From the NCBI GenBank assembly GCA_963555925.1, contig CAUVXJ010000063.1, positions 1-64,000 of the forward strand: a stretch of 64,000 nucleotides of DNA, in the 5' to 3' direction. Below, piece by piece: positions 7,515 through 16,293 of this stretch. A program made the position numbers and the translations under genes. Position 1 is the first letter of the stretch. Each line of letters begins with the position of its first letter. This DNA comes from Protofrankia sp963555925. GTDB lineage: Bacteria > Actinomycetota > Actinomycetes > Frankiales > Frankiaceae. The notes beneath the pieces were generated by a model. The model searched no databases, had not been told where the DNA came from, and saw nothing but the letters and a program-made list of their open reading frames with translations.

Positions 7515-9044
7515 TCAGCGAATGACGTCGAAGCTGTGGTCTGGGGCGTTGCGGTCGAGCTCGTCGAGCACCGTGTTGACGAACTGGGCGAGCAGGGTGA
7601 TCCCGCCCTCGTAGCCGACGATCGGGAACCGGTGCAGGTGGTGGCGGTCCGGGATGGGGAAGCCGACCCGCACCAGCGGCAGGTTCGCCTCCCGGGACAG
7701 GAACTTCAGATACGAGTTCCCGACCAGCAGGTCGACCGGCTCGGTGAACAGCAGCGACCGCAGGTGCCACTGGTCCTTGCCCGTCCAGACGGTGGCGTGG
7801 TGACCGTAGGGACTCGCGGCCAGGACGGCCTCGGCACGCTTCTTGAATGCCTCGTCACCGTTGGTGGACACCACGTGCACCGGCACGACGCCGAGCTCCA
7901 GCAGGAACCCGAGCAGCCCCACGACGAGATCGGGGTCGCCCATGAGCGCCACGCGCTTGCCGTGCAGGTAGGCGTGCGAGTCGGTCATCGCGTCGACCAG
8001 CCGGCCGCGCTCGGCGGTGACGGCGGGGGGAACCGTGATCCCGGTAAGGGCGGCCACCTCGGTCACGAAGCGGTCGGTGTTGCCCACGCCGATCGGCAGC
8101 GGCACCGTGGCGGTCGCCTGCCCCCACTCGGTGTTCACCAGCTCCGCGGTCTTGCGGGTGGCGCTCTCCTGCAGGAACAGGGTCGCCTTGGCGTTGATCG
8201 CGTCGGCGGCGACCTTCAGCGGCGTACCACCCGGGTACAGCTCGTAGTCGCCGGTGGCCGGCGAGTCCAGTGCGTCGGTGTGGTCGCCGAGCAGGACGTG
8301 CTTGACGCCCAGCAGGGTGAGCAGCCGCTTGATCTCCCGCAGGTTCCCGGTGTAGGTCTCGAAGCCCGGCACCACGTTCAGCGTGCCGTTGGACTTCTTG
8401 GCCTTCTTTCCCTTGTTCAGATAGGAAAGAATGCCCTTCATCATGTTGTCGTAGCCGGTGAGGTGGGAGCCGACAAAGCTCGGGGTGTGCGCGTACGGTA
8501 CCGGGAAGTCCGCCGGGATGGCGCCCTTCTCCCGGGCCGTGCCGATGAAGTTCTGCAGGTCGTCGCCGATGACCTCGGCCATGCAGGTGGTGGAGACCGC
8601 GACCATGTCCGGCTTGTAGAGCGTGGTGGCGTTCTCCAGCGCCTCGATGAGGTTGTTGAGGCCACCGAAGACGGCCGCGTCCTCGGTCATCGACGACGAC
8701 ACCGCCGGGAACGGCTCCTTGAAATGCCGGGCGAAGTAGCTGCGGAAGTACGCCACGCAGCCCTGCGAACCGTGGACGAGCGGGAGCGTACCGGCGAACC
8801 CGATGGCCGCGAGCAGCGCGCCGAGCGGCTGGCATGCCTTGCCCGGGTCGATGGTGAGTGCCTCGCGGGCGAAGTTCTTCTCCCGATATTCCCAGGACCG
8901 GGTCCAGTCCGTGATCCGGGCGATCTCGGCGGGGTCGGCGGGCTCCTCGAACTCACGCTTGCGGTCGAACTGCTCCTGGAAGTGCGGGGCCTTGAACAGC
9001 TCGTTGTGGTCCAGCACACGAAGAGGTACGGGATTGTCTGGCAT
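7515..9044 (-). CDS. nifK: Nitrogenase molybdenum-iron protein beta chain NifK
   Basis: NifK is the beta subunit of the MoFe protein and shares the P-cluster with NifD. The 509-residue protein carries the three P-cluster cysteines: Cys71 in GKACQPLG, Cys96 in GSQGCVAYFRSY and Cys154 in STTCMAEVIGDD. ARHFKEPFPAVSSSMTEDAAVFGG and the C-terminal GFPIPDRHHLHRFPIVGYEG are diagnostic. A good AAGAGGG site lies 7 nt before the ATG. It is separated from nifD by 140 nt, the largest gap between nifH and nifB, with a hairpin in between. The length is in the usual range for the short-N-terminus NifK class. Confidence 0.98.
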   Translation of the reverse strand: MPDNPVPLRVLDHNELFKAPHFQEQFDRKREFEEPADPAEIARITDWTRSWEYREKNFAREALTIDPGKACQPLGALLAAIGFAGTLPLVHGSQGCVAYFRSYFARHFKEPFPAVSSSMTEDAAVFGGLNNLIEALENATTLYKPDMVAVSTTCMAEVIGDDLQNFIGTAREKGAIPADFPVPYAHTPSFVGSHLTGYDNMMKGILSYLNKGKKAKKSNGTLNVVPGFETYTGNLREIKRLLTLLGVKHVLLGDHTDALDSPATGDYELYPGGTPLKVAADAINAKATLFLQESATRKTAELVNTEWGQATATVPLPIGVGNTDRFVTEVAALTGITVPPAVTAERGRLVDAMTDSHAYLHGKRVALMGDPDLVVGLLGFLLELGVVPVHVVSTNGDEAFKKRAEAVLAASPYGHHATVWTGKDQWHLRSLLFTEPVDLLVGNSYLKFLSREANLPLVRVGFPIPDRHHLHRFPIVGYEGGITLLAQFVNTVLDELDRNAPDHSFDVIR

Positions 9045-9127
9045 GCGAACGCCCTCTTATTTGTTCGATGGGAAGAAGAAACGGTCGGTGCTGCAGGCGG
9101 TGCTGCGGAGGGAACCAGCCGGCGGCC

Positions 9128-9154
9128 CGGGAGCCGATCAGAAAACGACTCCCG
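9128..9154. other. Inverted repeat in the nifD-nifK spacer
   Basis: CGGGAG (9128-9133) and CTCCCG (9149-9154) can pair around a 15-nt loop in the 140-nt nifD-nifK gap. No U-tract follows on the minus strand. It could be an mRNA-processing or stability hairpin, or chance in this GC-rich sequence. Confidence 0.35.
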
Positions 9155-9184
9155 AGCCGTCCGGTTCACCAGTCCGGTGCCGTG

Positions 9185-10654
9185 CTATGCGGCCGTGGAC
9201 CAAGGCGCCTGGAACAGCTTCCAGGTCGGGCTGTTGATGGCGATGTCCATGTCGCGGGCGAAGACCGCGAACCCGTCGACGCCGTGGTACGGACCGGAGT
9301 AGTCCCAGGAGTGCATCTGGCGGAAGGGGAGGCCCATCTTGTGGAAGACGTACTTCTCCTTCACCCCGGCACCCATCAGATCGGGCTTGAGTCGGCGGGC
9401 GAACTCCTCCAGCTCGTATGCGCTCGGGTCGTCGTAGATCACGACGCCCTCGCCGAGCTCGGGGTTGGTGCGGCTGTAGTCGTCCTTGTGGGCGAACTCG
9501 TAGCCGGTACCGATGATCTCCATGCCGAGATCCTCGTAGGCGCCGATGGTGTGCCGCGGGCGCAGGCCACCGACGAGCAGCATCACCCGCTTGCCCTCCA
9601 GCCGCGGCCGGTACTCGTTGCGTACCAGGTCGAACAGGGGCTGGTAGCTGGCGATCGCAGCCTCGGTCTTCTCCTTGATCGTGTCGTCGAAGAACGAAGC
9701 GATCTTCCGCATCGATTCAACGATCTTGGTTGGGCCGAAGAAGTTGAACTCGGTCCACGGAGTGCCGAAGCGCTCCTCCATCGTGGTGCAGATGTAGTTC
9801 ATGGACCGGTAGCAGTGGATCAGGTTCAGCTTGGCGAGGTGGCTGGTGGACAGCTCGTTGAGCGTGCCGTCACCGGACCACTGGGCCACCACCCGCAGGC
9901 CCATGTCCTCCAGGATGCGGCGCGACGCCCAGGCGTCACCACCGATGTTGTAGTCACCGATCAGGGCGACGTCGTACGCGGTCTGCTTGGTGGTGTCCCG
10001 GGTGCCGAGCACGATGTCGCGGATCGCGTCGTTGGCGATGTGGTGACCCAGCGACTGGCTGACGCCGCGGAAGCCCTCGCACTTCACCGGAACGACCGGC
10101 ATGTCCAGTTCCTTCGACGCTTCGCGAGCGACCGCGTCGATGTCGTCACCGATCAGGCCGATCGGGCACTCGGACTGAATGGAGATGCCCTTGGCCAGCG
10201 GGAACAGCTCGGCGATCTCCTTGCAGATCACGGCGAGCTTCTTGTCACCGCCGAACACGATGTCGCGTTCCTGGAAGTCGCTGGTGAACTGGAACGTGAC
10301 GAAGTTGTCGACGCCGCGGGTACCGTGCGAGTAGTTACGCCGGGACGCCCAGGAGTACTGGCCGCAGCCGACCGGCCCGTGGCTGATGTGGACCATGTCC
10401 TTGATCGGCCCCCACACCACCCCCTTGGAACCTGCGTATGCGCAGCCGCGGACCGTCATCACGCCGGGGCGCGACTTGATGTTGGACTTGACCTCGCACT
10501 CCTTCGACCCCGTCGGGTCGTTGGGCTTGATGTGCTTGGCCCGGAACTTCGCGGCCTTCGCCGGATACCCGGTGAGGACGTCATCGATCATCGCCTGCGT
10601 GTCGAGCGGCGGGGTCACGGCTGGAGTCGCGGGAGGGGTCACAGGAGGAGTCAC
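9185..10654 (-). CDS. nifD: Nitrogenase molybdenum-iron protein alpha chain NifD
   Basis: NifD binds FeMo-cofactor and half of the P-cluster. From GTG 10654 the protein has 489 residues. P-cluster cysteines are in VRGCAYAGSKG, GPVGCGQYSW and SECPIGLIGDD; cofactor ligands are the cysteine of LIHCYRSMNY and the histidine of RQMHSWDYSGPYHG. The active-site Gln and His of SQSLGHH are present, which marks a standard Mo-type enzyme. An upstream GTG at 10690 overlaps the nifH stop, but GTG 10654 has an AAAGG sequence about 7 nt upstream and avoids a Ser-rich leader. The N-terminus (VTPPVTPPATPAVTPP) is a Thr-Pro-Pro repeat. Confidence 0.97.
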   Translation of the reverse strand: MTPPVTPPATPAVTPPLDTQAMIDDVLTGYPAKAAKFRAKHIKPNDPTGSKECEVKSNIKSRPGVMTVRGCAYAGSKGVVWGPIKDMVHISHGPVGCGQYSWASRRNYSHGTRGVDNFVTFQFTSDFQERDIVFGGDKKLAVICKEIAELFPLAKGISIQSECPIGLIGDDIDAVAREASKELDMPVVPVKCEGFRGVSQSLGHHIANDAIRDIVLGTRDTTKQTAYDVALIGDYNIGGDAWASRRILEDMGLRVVAQWSGDGTLNELSTSHLAKLNLIHCYRSMNYICTTMEERFGTPWTEFNFFGPTKIVESMRKIASFFDDTIKEKTEAAIASYQPLFDLVRNEYRPRLEGKRVMLLVGGLRPRHTIGAYEDLGMEIIGTGYEFAHKDDYSRTNPELGEGVVIYDDPSAYELEEFARRLKPDLMGAGVKEKYVFHKMGLPFRQMHSWDYSGPYHGVDGFAVFARDMDIAINSPTWKLFQAPWSTAA

Positions 10655-10686
10655 GACAGACCTTTCTGATGAGGAGGTACGCCCGG

Positions 10687-11553
10687 TCACGCGACCGCGG
10701 TGGCCTTCTGGCCGATGACTGACTCGTCCTCCTGCTCCATGATCCCGAAGTCGATCAGAAGCTCCTCGAGCTCGTCCATGGTGATCGGGGTCGGGATCGT
10801 CTTCATGTCGTTCTCTTCGATCTTGCGCGCGAGTTCCTTGTACTCGTTGGCCTGGTTGGACTCAGGCGCGTACTCCAGAACCGTCATGCGGCGCAGCTCG
10901 GCGTGCTGGACGATGTTGTCGCGGGGGACGAAGTGGATCATCTGGGTGTTCAGGCGCCGCGCGAGCTCCATGATGAGCTCGTCCTCGCGGTCGGTCTTAC
11001 GGCTGTTGCAGATCAGCCCACCCAGGCGCACGCCACCGGAGTGCGCGTACTTGAGGATGCCTCGGGCGATGTTGTTCGCCGCGTACATCGCCATCATCTC
11101 ACCGGAGGTCACGATGTAGATCTCCTGGGCCTTGCCCTGGCGGATCGGCATCGCGAAGCCACCGCACACGACGTCACCCAGGACGTCGTAGCAGACGAAG
11201 TCGAGGTCCTCGTAGGCGCCGTTCTCCTCGAGGAAGGTGATCGCGGTGATGACACCACGACCCGCGCACCCGACACCCGGCTCCGGACCGCCGGACTCGA
11301 CGCAGCGGATGTTGAACTCGCCGGACAGCAGCACATCCTCGAGCTCGAGGTCCTCGACCGAGCCCCTCTCCGCGGCCAGGGCCAGAACCGAGGTCTGCGC
11401 CTTCGAGTGCAGGATCAGACGGGTCGAGTCCGCCTTCGGGTCGCAGCCAACGATCATGATGCGGTTGCCGCGGGTGGCCAGCGCCGCCATCGTGTTCTGC
11501 TGAGTGGTGGACTTACCAATACCACCCTTGCCGTAAAAGGCGATCTGCCTCAT
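10687..11553 (-). CDS. nifH: Nitrogenase iron protein (dinitrogenase reductase) NifH
   Basis: NifH is the ATP-dependent electron donor to the MoFe protein and is also needed for FeMo-co and P-cluster synthesis. The 288-residue protein has the Walker A loop GKGGIGKST (from residue 9), the two [4Fe-4S] ligands Cys96 (GVGCAGRG) and Cys130 (DVVCGGFAMP), and Arg99 in the loop that is ADP-ribosylated in some diazotrophs. ATG 11553 is chosen because GAAGGAG lies about 9 nt upstream and all NifH proteins start at this MRQIAFYGKGG. An in-frame start at 11571 would add six unconserved residues. Confidence 0.98.
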   Translation of the reverse strand: MRQIAFYGKGGIGKSTTQQNTMAALATRGNRIMIVGCDPKADSTRLILHSKAQTSVLALAAERGSVEDLELEDVLLSGEFNIRCVESGGPEPGVGCAGRGVITAITFLEENGAYEDLDFVCYDVLGDVVCGGFAMPIRQGKAQEIYIVTSGEMMAMYAANNIARGILKYAHSGGVRLGGLICNSRKTDREDELIMELARRLNTQMIHFVPRDNIVQHAELRRMTVLEYAPESNQANEYKELARKIEENDMKTIPTPITMDELEELLIDFGIMEQEDESVIGQKATAVA

Positions 11554-11620
11554 CGGTGTGTGCTCCTTCACCGCACGCCCGAGCGTGCGTCACTGTGGGA
11601 AAGCCGGAGTTGGTTCAGGT

Positions 11621-11674
11621 AGCCGTGCTGGTACAGGCAGCCGTGCTGGTTCAGACAGCGGTACTGGTGCAGAC
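11621..11674. repeat. 18-nt imperfect tandem repeat across the nifV stop
   Basis: Three units of about AGCCGTGCTGGTTCAGAC run across the end of nifV into the nifV-nifH gap. On the minus strand the nifV TGA (11653-11651) lies in the middle unit; the corresponding position in the downstream unit has no stop. The C-terminus of NifV is therefore defined by a point difference between repeat copies. Confidence 0.85.
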
Positions 11675-12820
11675 AGCCGAAACCTGGAACTGCTCGTAGA
11701 GATCGCGGACCTCGTCCGAGCGCAGCGGCCGCTTGAGCATGCAGACCTGCGATCGCAGACCCTCCAGAACAGGTCCGAGAACGCTTTCGTCCGCATCGAT
11801 TCCGTGCTTGCGCAGGGCGTACCGCAGTGACGCCCGCCCCGCGTGCTTGCCCACGACCAGGCGGCGGTGCGCACCGACCTCCGCGGGGTCGAAGGGTTCG
11901 TAGATGCTGGGCGCTTTGAGCACGCCATCCACGTGGATGCCGGACTCGTGGATGAACGCGGACTCACCGACGATGGCCTTCCCGCATGGCACCGGACGGC
12001 GTGCCGCGCGCGAGACCAGGCCGGCCAGCGCCCGGAAGGACGTGGTGTCAAGGTCGACCCTGGTTCCCAACAGGTGGCGAAGCGCCATCGCCACCTCTTC
12101 CAGCGGCGCGTTGCCGGCACGTTCGCCGAGCCCCGCGACGGTGGTGCTGACAAACCCGAAGCCGGCCCGAACCGCCGCGAGAGTGTTGGCGGTGGCGAGT
12201 CCGAAGTCGTCATGGGCGTGGATCTCCCAGTTGGCGGGCACCGCGCCCACCAGCCGAGACATCCGGGCACAGGCGCTGAAGGGCTCGAGGACTCCGACGG
12301 TGTCGGCCCATCGCAGGCGGTCGACACCATCGCGGACCAGTTCGTCGGCGAGCTCGATAACGAAGCTGTCGTCCGCCCGTGAGGCGTCCTCGAACCCGAC
12401 CCCGACGACAAGCCCCCGATCGAGGGCGTCGGCGACGCAGTCGCGGATCTGGCTGCGCGCCCACGCCCGGTCCCGACCGAGCTTGTGTGCCAGATGCAGG
12501 TCGGACACGGGAATGCTGAGGTGCACCCGGCCGACGCCGGAGGCGACCGCCGCGTCGATGTCGGACCGCAAGGCACGACACCAGGCGACGATCTCCGCTC
12601 GCAGCCCGGCGCCGGCGATGCGAGCCAGCACCTCGCGCTCNNNNNNNNNNNNNNNNNNNNNNNNNNNNNNNNNNNNNNNNNNNNNNNNNNNNNNNNNNNN
12701 NNNNNNNNCGAGCGCGGTGGCGATGGCCAGCTTCTCCTCCGCCGTGAAGGCAACTCCCGGGGCCTGCTCACCGTCACGCAAGGTGGTGTCACAGAACCCG
12801 ATCACGATGTCGTGCCCCAC
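11651..12820 (-). CDS. nifV: Homocitrate synthase NifV (contains an assembly gap)
   Basis: NifV condenses acetyl-CoA and 2-oxoglutarate to homocitrate, the organic ligand of FeMo-cofactor. The 389-residue frame has CDTTLRDGEQAPGVAF at the N-terminus, HLSIPVSDLHLAHKLG, the metal-binding HAHDDFGLATANTLAA and GLGERAGNAPLEEVAMAL of the DRE-TIM family. Residues about 38-60 are hidden by 68 N. The frame before and after the N run agrees, so the gene is probably intact. The start is GTG 12820 with GGAGGG about 5 nt upstream. It is the first gene of the nif cluster, 98 nt before the nifH start, so homocitrate synthesis is probably co-regulated with nitrogenase. Confidence 0.94.
   Translation of the reverse strand: MGHDIVIGFCDTTLRDGEQAPGVAFTAEEKLAIATALXXXXXXXXXXXXXXXXXXXXXXXEREVLARIAGAGLRAEIVAWCRALRSDIDAAVASGVGRVHLSIPVSDLHLAHKLGRDRAWARSQIRDCVADALDRGLVVGVGFEDASRADDSFVIELADELVRDGVDRLRWADTVGVLEPFSACARMSRLVGAVPANWEIHAHDDFGLATANTLAAVRAGFGFVSTTVAGLGERAGNAPLEEVAMALRHLLGTRVDLDTTSFRALAGLVSRAARRPVPCGKAIVGESAFIHESGIHVDGVLKAPSIYEPFDPAEVGAHRRLVVGKHAGRASLRYALRKHGIDADESVLGPVLEGLRSQVCMLKRPLRSDEVRDLYEQFQVSAVCTSTAV
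12641..12708. other. Assembly gap of 68 N inside nifV
   Basis: Sixty-eight undetermined bases. The same reading frame of homocitrate synthase continues on both sides, so the estimated gap length is compatible with an intact gene. The size is not a default filler length such as 100. Confidence 0.99.
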
Positions 12821-13421
12821 AGTTGCCCTCCGTCGGTTGAAAAGGAAGGTGGCGAGATGTGCCCGCCTGCGATCGGCTGTTGCGACCGGTGGCGACTTCC
12901 GCGGGCCTCGCCGTTGAAGCGCCGCGATTAGGAATGTCGTCCACTGTTGTTTCGTGCTCTTTAAGCGCCGTATCTTCCCAGTAACGTTTCGGCCGCATCC
13001 GCGATTCTGGGACGAATAGCTGAAGGAGCTCGGGCCGGGTGTCCGAAAGACCCTGGGACCAACGGTGCGAACGGCTGGCGCCGAATGGTGCGCCGCCGGC
13101 CGACACCCTGCCCACGGTGCAATACGACAGGTTGTCTCCCGCTCATTGTTTTACGACCGGAAGCCGTGCCCAAATACGACTGACCGCCGCGGGTGGGACG
13201 AACGTACCTGTACTTTCCGACCAACGGCCCGAGCCATTGTTCACACGTCCTTGGCATCCATGACCGAATGCCGGAACCGCGGAAGACGGTGATGAGAACA
13301 ACAAAGGCGTCCCCCGGCCGCGGGCGTTGTGACGACGCCGACGACCGGGGAACGCCAGGGATCAATGTGCGCTGTCGAGCGGGGAAAGTGCGGGATCAGA
13401 CCATGCCGGTGGATCAGTAGA
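12821..13421. promoter_or_regulatory. Intergenic region upstream of the nif operon
   Basis: This 601-nt gap separates the korB stop from the nifV start and must hold the main nif promoter, on the minus strand, because all following nif genes are tightly packed. The only sure element is the GGAGGG ribosome-binding site at about 12827-12832. No NifA/sigma-54 type GG-N10-GC promoter pair is obvious, as expected for an actinobacterium. The 8-mer CCACTGTT at 12941-12948 also occurs in the korA palindrome, which may be chance. Open frames here have no recognisable protein character. Confidence 0.5.
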
Positions 13422-14456
13422 TCAGCCGATCGTCCAGGTGTTGCCCGTGTGCAACAGTTCGGACAGCAGCTCGTCGGGAGTCGCGTTCGCGGTACCCGAC
13501 CGTGCCGAGGTATTCTGTTCGGCCACCATGGCGTCATAGGTGGGCCGACCCACCCGACGGAAAACCCCGATCGGGGTGTTGCTCAGGTCGGAGTCGGACA
13601 ACCGGGACAGAGTGAAGGCGTAGGCCGGGCCCTCCACCGTCTCGTCATGGACGATGATCTCGCTGCGGGGGACGTGGGCGGTGTCCGCGACCTCAAGCCC
13701 GAAGCCGCGCGGCTCGCGCACCACACACTTCTCCCCCGAGCCACCGAACGTGATCGGCTTACCGTGCTCAAGGCGGACCAGCACCGAGTCGCGACTGGCC
13801 GGGTCCTTCAGCACGTCGAAGGCACCGTCGTTGAAGATGGCGCAGTTCTGGTAGATCTCGATGAACGCGCTGCCCTCGTGCGCGGCGGCGGCACGCAGCA
13901 CCGACTGCAGATGCTTGCGGTCGGAGTCGACGGTGCGGGCCACGAACGACGCCTCCGCGCCGAGCGCCAGCGCGATCGGGTTGAACGGGGTGTCGCGGGA
14001 GCCGACCGGCGTCGACTTGGTGACCTTGCCGAATTCCGACGTGGGCGAGCACTGACCCTTGGTCAACCCGTAGATACGGTTGTTGAACAGCAGAATCTTG
14101 ATGTTGACGTTGCGGCGCAGCGCGTGGATGAGATGGTTGCCACCGATCGACAGGGCGTCACCGTCACCGGTGACCACCCACACCGACAGGTCCGGCCGGC
14201 TGACCGCCAGACCCGTCGCGATCGCCGGCGCCCGACCGTGGATCGAGTGCATGCCGTAGGTGTTGAGGTAGTACGGGAAACGCGACGAACAGCCGATCCC
14301 GGAGACGAACGTGACGTTCTCGCGCGGAATACCCAGTTCCGGCATGAACGACTGGATCGCCGACAGGATCGCGAAGTCACCGCAGCCCGGGCACCAGCGG
14401 ACCTCCTGATCCGACCGGAAGTCCTTGGCGGTGAGCTTGACGGGCACTTCAGTCAT
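13422..14456 (-). CDS. korB: 2-oxoacid:ferredoxin oxidoreductase beta subunit (KorB)
   Basis: KorB binds thiamine diphosphate and one [4Fe-4S] cluster in the complex that oxidises 2-oxoglutarate (or pyruvate) to an acyl-CoA while reducing ferredoxin. The 344-residue protein has CPGCGDF (cluster cysteines), SGIGCSSRFPYY, the TPP motif GDGDALSIGGNH followed by ILLFNNRIYGLTKGQ, and a further cysteine in GQCSP. ATG 14456 overlaps the korA stop by 8 nt, so the two are coupled. It lies immediately upstream of the nif operon on the same strand, which suggests, but does not prove, a role in supplying electrons to nitrogenase. Confidence 0.93.
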   Translation of the reverse strand: MTEVPVKLTAKDFRSDQEVRWCPGCGDFAILSAIQSFMPELGIPRENVTFVSGIGCSSRFPYYLNTYGMHSIHGRAPAIATGLAVSRPDLSVWVVTGDGDALSIGGNHLIHALRRNVNIKILLFNNRIYGLTKGQCSPTSEFGKVTKSTPVGSRDTPFNPIALALGAEASFVARTVDSDRKHLQSVLRAAAAHEGSAFIEIYQNCAIFNDGAFDVLKDPASRDSVLVRLEHGKPITFGGSGEKCVVREPRGFGLEVADTAHVPRSEIIVHDETVEGPAYAFTLSRLSDSDLSNTPIGVFRRVGRPTYDAMVAEQNTSARSGTANATPDELLSELLHTGNTWTIG

Positions 14457-16293
14457 TACGCACGACCTCCTCGAGGACCGTCTCCAGCTCGGCCGAGGTG
14501 AACGGCTGGCCGTTGACCTTGTTGTAGGACACGGCGTCGACCAGGTAACGCTCACGCACCACGTGGGCGAGCTGGCCGAGGTTCATCTCCGGGATGACGA
14601 CGCGGTCGTAGCTGGCAAGTACCGCGCCGACGTTCTTCGGCATCGGGGAGATGTGACGCAGGTGTGCCTGGGCGATGGCCACCCCGCCTTCCCGCAGCGC
14701 GCGGCAGGCCGCGCCGATCGGCCCGTAGGTGGAACCCCAGCCGAGCACCAGCACCCGGGCCTCACCGGAGGGGTCCTCGACCTCCAGGTCGGGCACGTCG
14801 ATCGCCTCGACGCGGGCGGCGCGCAGCCGCATCATCAGGTCGTGGTCGGCCGGCACATAGGACACCGCACCGGTACGGTCGGCCTTCTCCAACCCGCCGA
14901 CGCGGTGTTCCAGACCCGGTGTGCCCGGCACCGCCCAGGGACGCGCGAGCGTGTGCGGGTCGTGCAGGTACGGCAGGAACGTCCCGTCGGGCCCGTTGGG
15001 TTCGGTCGCGAACTCCACCCGCAGGTCGGGCAGGTCGGCCGGGTCCGGCAGCAGCCACGGTTCGGAACCGTTGGCCAGGTATCCGTCGGAGAGCAGGATG
15101 ACCGGCATCCGGTAGGTCAGCGCGATCCGCGCCGCCTCCAGCGCCGCGTCGAAGCAGTCCGCCGGGGAGCGGGCCGCGATCACCGCGAGCGGTGCCTCCC
15201 CGTGCCGGCCGAACAGGGCGATGTTCAGGTCGGACTGCTCGGTCTTGGTCGGCAGACCGGTCGACGGGCCGGCCCGCTGCACGTCCACGACCACCAGCGG
15301 AAGCTCCAGCATCACCGCGAGGCCGAGGGTCTCGGTCTTGAGCGCCAGCCCCGGGCCGGAGGTCGAGGTGACACCGAGCGCGCCGCCGTAGGAGGCACCG
15401 AGCGCCGAACCGACCGCCGCGATCTCGTCCTCGGCCTGGAAGGTGGTCACGCCGTAACGCTTGTATCCCGACAGGTCGTGCAGGATCTCCGATGCCGGGG
15501 TGATCGGGTAGGCACCGAGGAAGACCGGCAGTTGGGCGCGCAGACCAGCCGCGACCAGGCCGTAGGCGAGCGCCGAGTTGCCGTTGACGCTGCGGTAGGT
15601 GCCGGGTACCAGCTTCGCGGGCTTGACCTCGTAGCGGACGGCGAAGTCCTCGGTGGTCTCACCGTAGTTCCAACCGGCCTGGAACGCGGCCACGTTCGCG
15701 GCGGCCAGCTGCGGCTTCTTGGCGAACTTCTGCTTGAGGAACTCGACCGTACCTTCGGTGGGCCGGCTGTACATCCACGACAGCAACCCGAGCGCGAACA
15801 TGTTCTTCGCCCGCTCGGCGTCCTTCTTGGAGACGTCGATGTCGGCGAGCGCGGCGACGGTCGCGGTGGTCAGCGGCACCCGGTGCACCGTGTACCCGTC
15901 GAGCGAGTCGTTCTCCAGCGGATTGCTCGTGTAACCGACCTTCTCAAGGTTACGCGTGGTGAACTCATCCGTGTTGACAATGATCTCCGCATTCGGCGGC
16001 AGATCGGCGAGATTGGCGCGCAGCGCAGCCGGGTTCATCGCCACCAGGACGTCCGGGGAGTCACCGGGGGTGAGGACGTCATGGGCCGCGAAATGCACCT
16101 GGAAACTGGACACGCCGTGCAACGAGCCCGATGGGGCGCGGATCTCGGCGGGGTAGTTGGGCAGGGTCGACAGGTCGTTTCCCAGGATGGCGGTCTCGGA
16201 GGCGAAACGGTCGCCGGTGAGCTGCATTCCGTCGCCGGAGTCACCGGCGAACCGGATTGCCACCCGGTCCAGATGCTGAATCTGCTTGGCCAC
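14449..16293 (-). CDS. korA: 2-oxoacid:ferredoxin oxidoreductase alpha subunit (KorA, gamma-alpha fusion)
   Basis: This 614-residue protein fuses the gamma domain (AIRFAGDSGDGMQLTGDRF at the N-terminus) with the pyrimidine-binding alpha domain (GAYPITPASEILHDLS, FQAEDEIAAVGSALGASYGG, TSTSGPGLALKTETLGLA). This is the usual actinobacterial KorA architecture. GTG 16293 is preferred because GAGGAGG lies 9 nt upstream and conserved homology starts there; an upstream in-frame start would read through the promoter region. With korB it forms a two-gene operon. KorAB is a housekeeping TCA-cycle enzyme in many actinobacteria, so the link to nitrogen fixation is positional. Confidence 0.93.
   Translation of the reverse strand: MAKQIQHLDRVAIRFAGDSGDGMQLTGDRFASETAILGNDLSTLPNYPAEIRAPSGSLHGVSSFQVHFAAHDVLTPGDSPDVLVAMNPAALRANLADLPPNAEIIVNTDEFTTRNLEKVGYTSNPLENDSLDGYTVHRVPLTTATVAALADIDVSKKDAERAKNMFALGLLSWMYSRPTEGTVEFLKQKFAKKPQLAAANVAAFQAGWNYGETTEDFAVRYEVKPAKLVPGTYRSVNGNSALAYGLVAAGLRAQLPVFLGAYPITPASEILHDLSGYKRYGVTTFQAEDEIAAVGSALGASYGGALGVTSTSGPGLALKTETLGLAVMLELPLVVVDVQRAGPSTGLPTKTEQSDLNIALFGRHGEAPLAVIAARSPADCFDAALEAARIALTYRMPVILLSDGYLANGSEPWLLPDPADLPDLRVEFATEPNGPDGTFLPYLHDPHTLARPWAVPGTPGLEHRVGGLEKADRTGAVSYVPADHDLMMRLRAARVEAIDVPDLEVEDPSGEARVLVLGWGSTYGPIGAACRALREGGVAIAQAHLRHISPMPKNVGAVLASYDRVVIPEMNLGQLAHVVRERYLVDAVSYNKVNGQPFTSAELETVLEEVVRND

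Noticed and set aside
11651..12820. nifV as a pseudogene because of undefined residues
   Set aside because: The undefined residues come only from N bases; the frame and motifs are intact on both sides.
12961..13365. A 134-codon minus-strand frame in the korB-nifV gap
   Set aside because: It has no domain, no good ribosome-binding site and arginine/proline-rich composition typical of random GC-rich frames; it overlaps the expected nif promoter.
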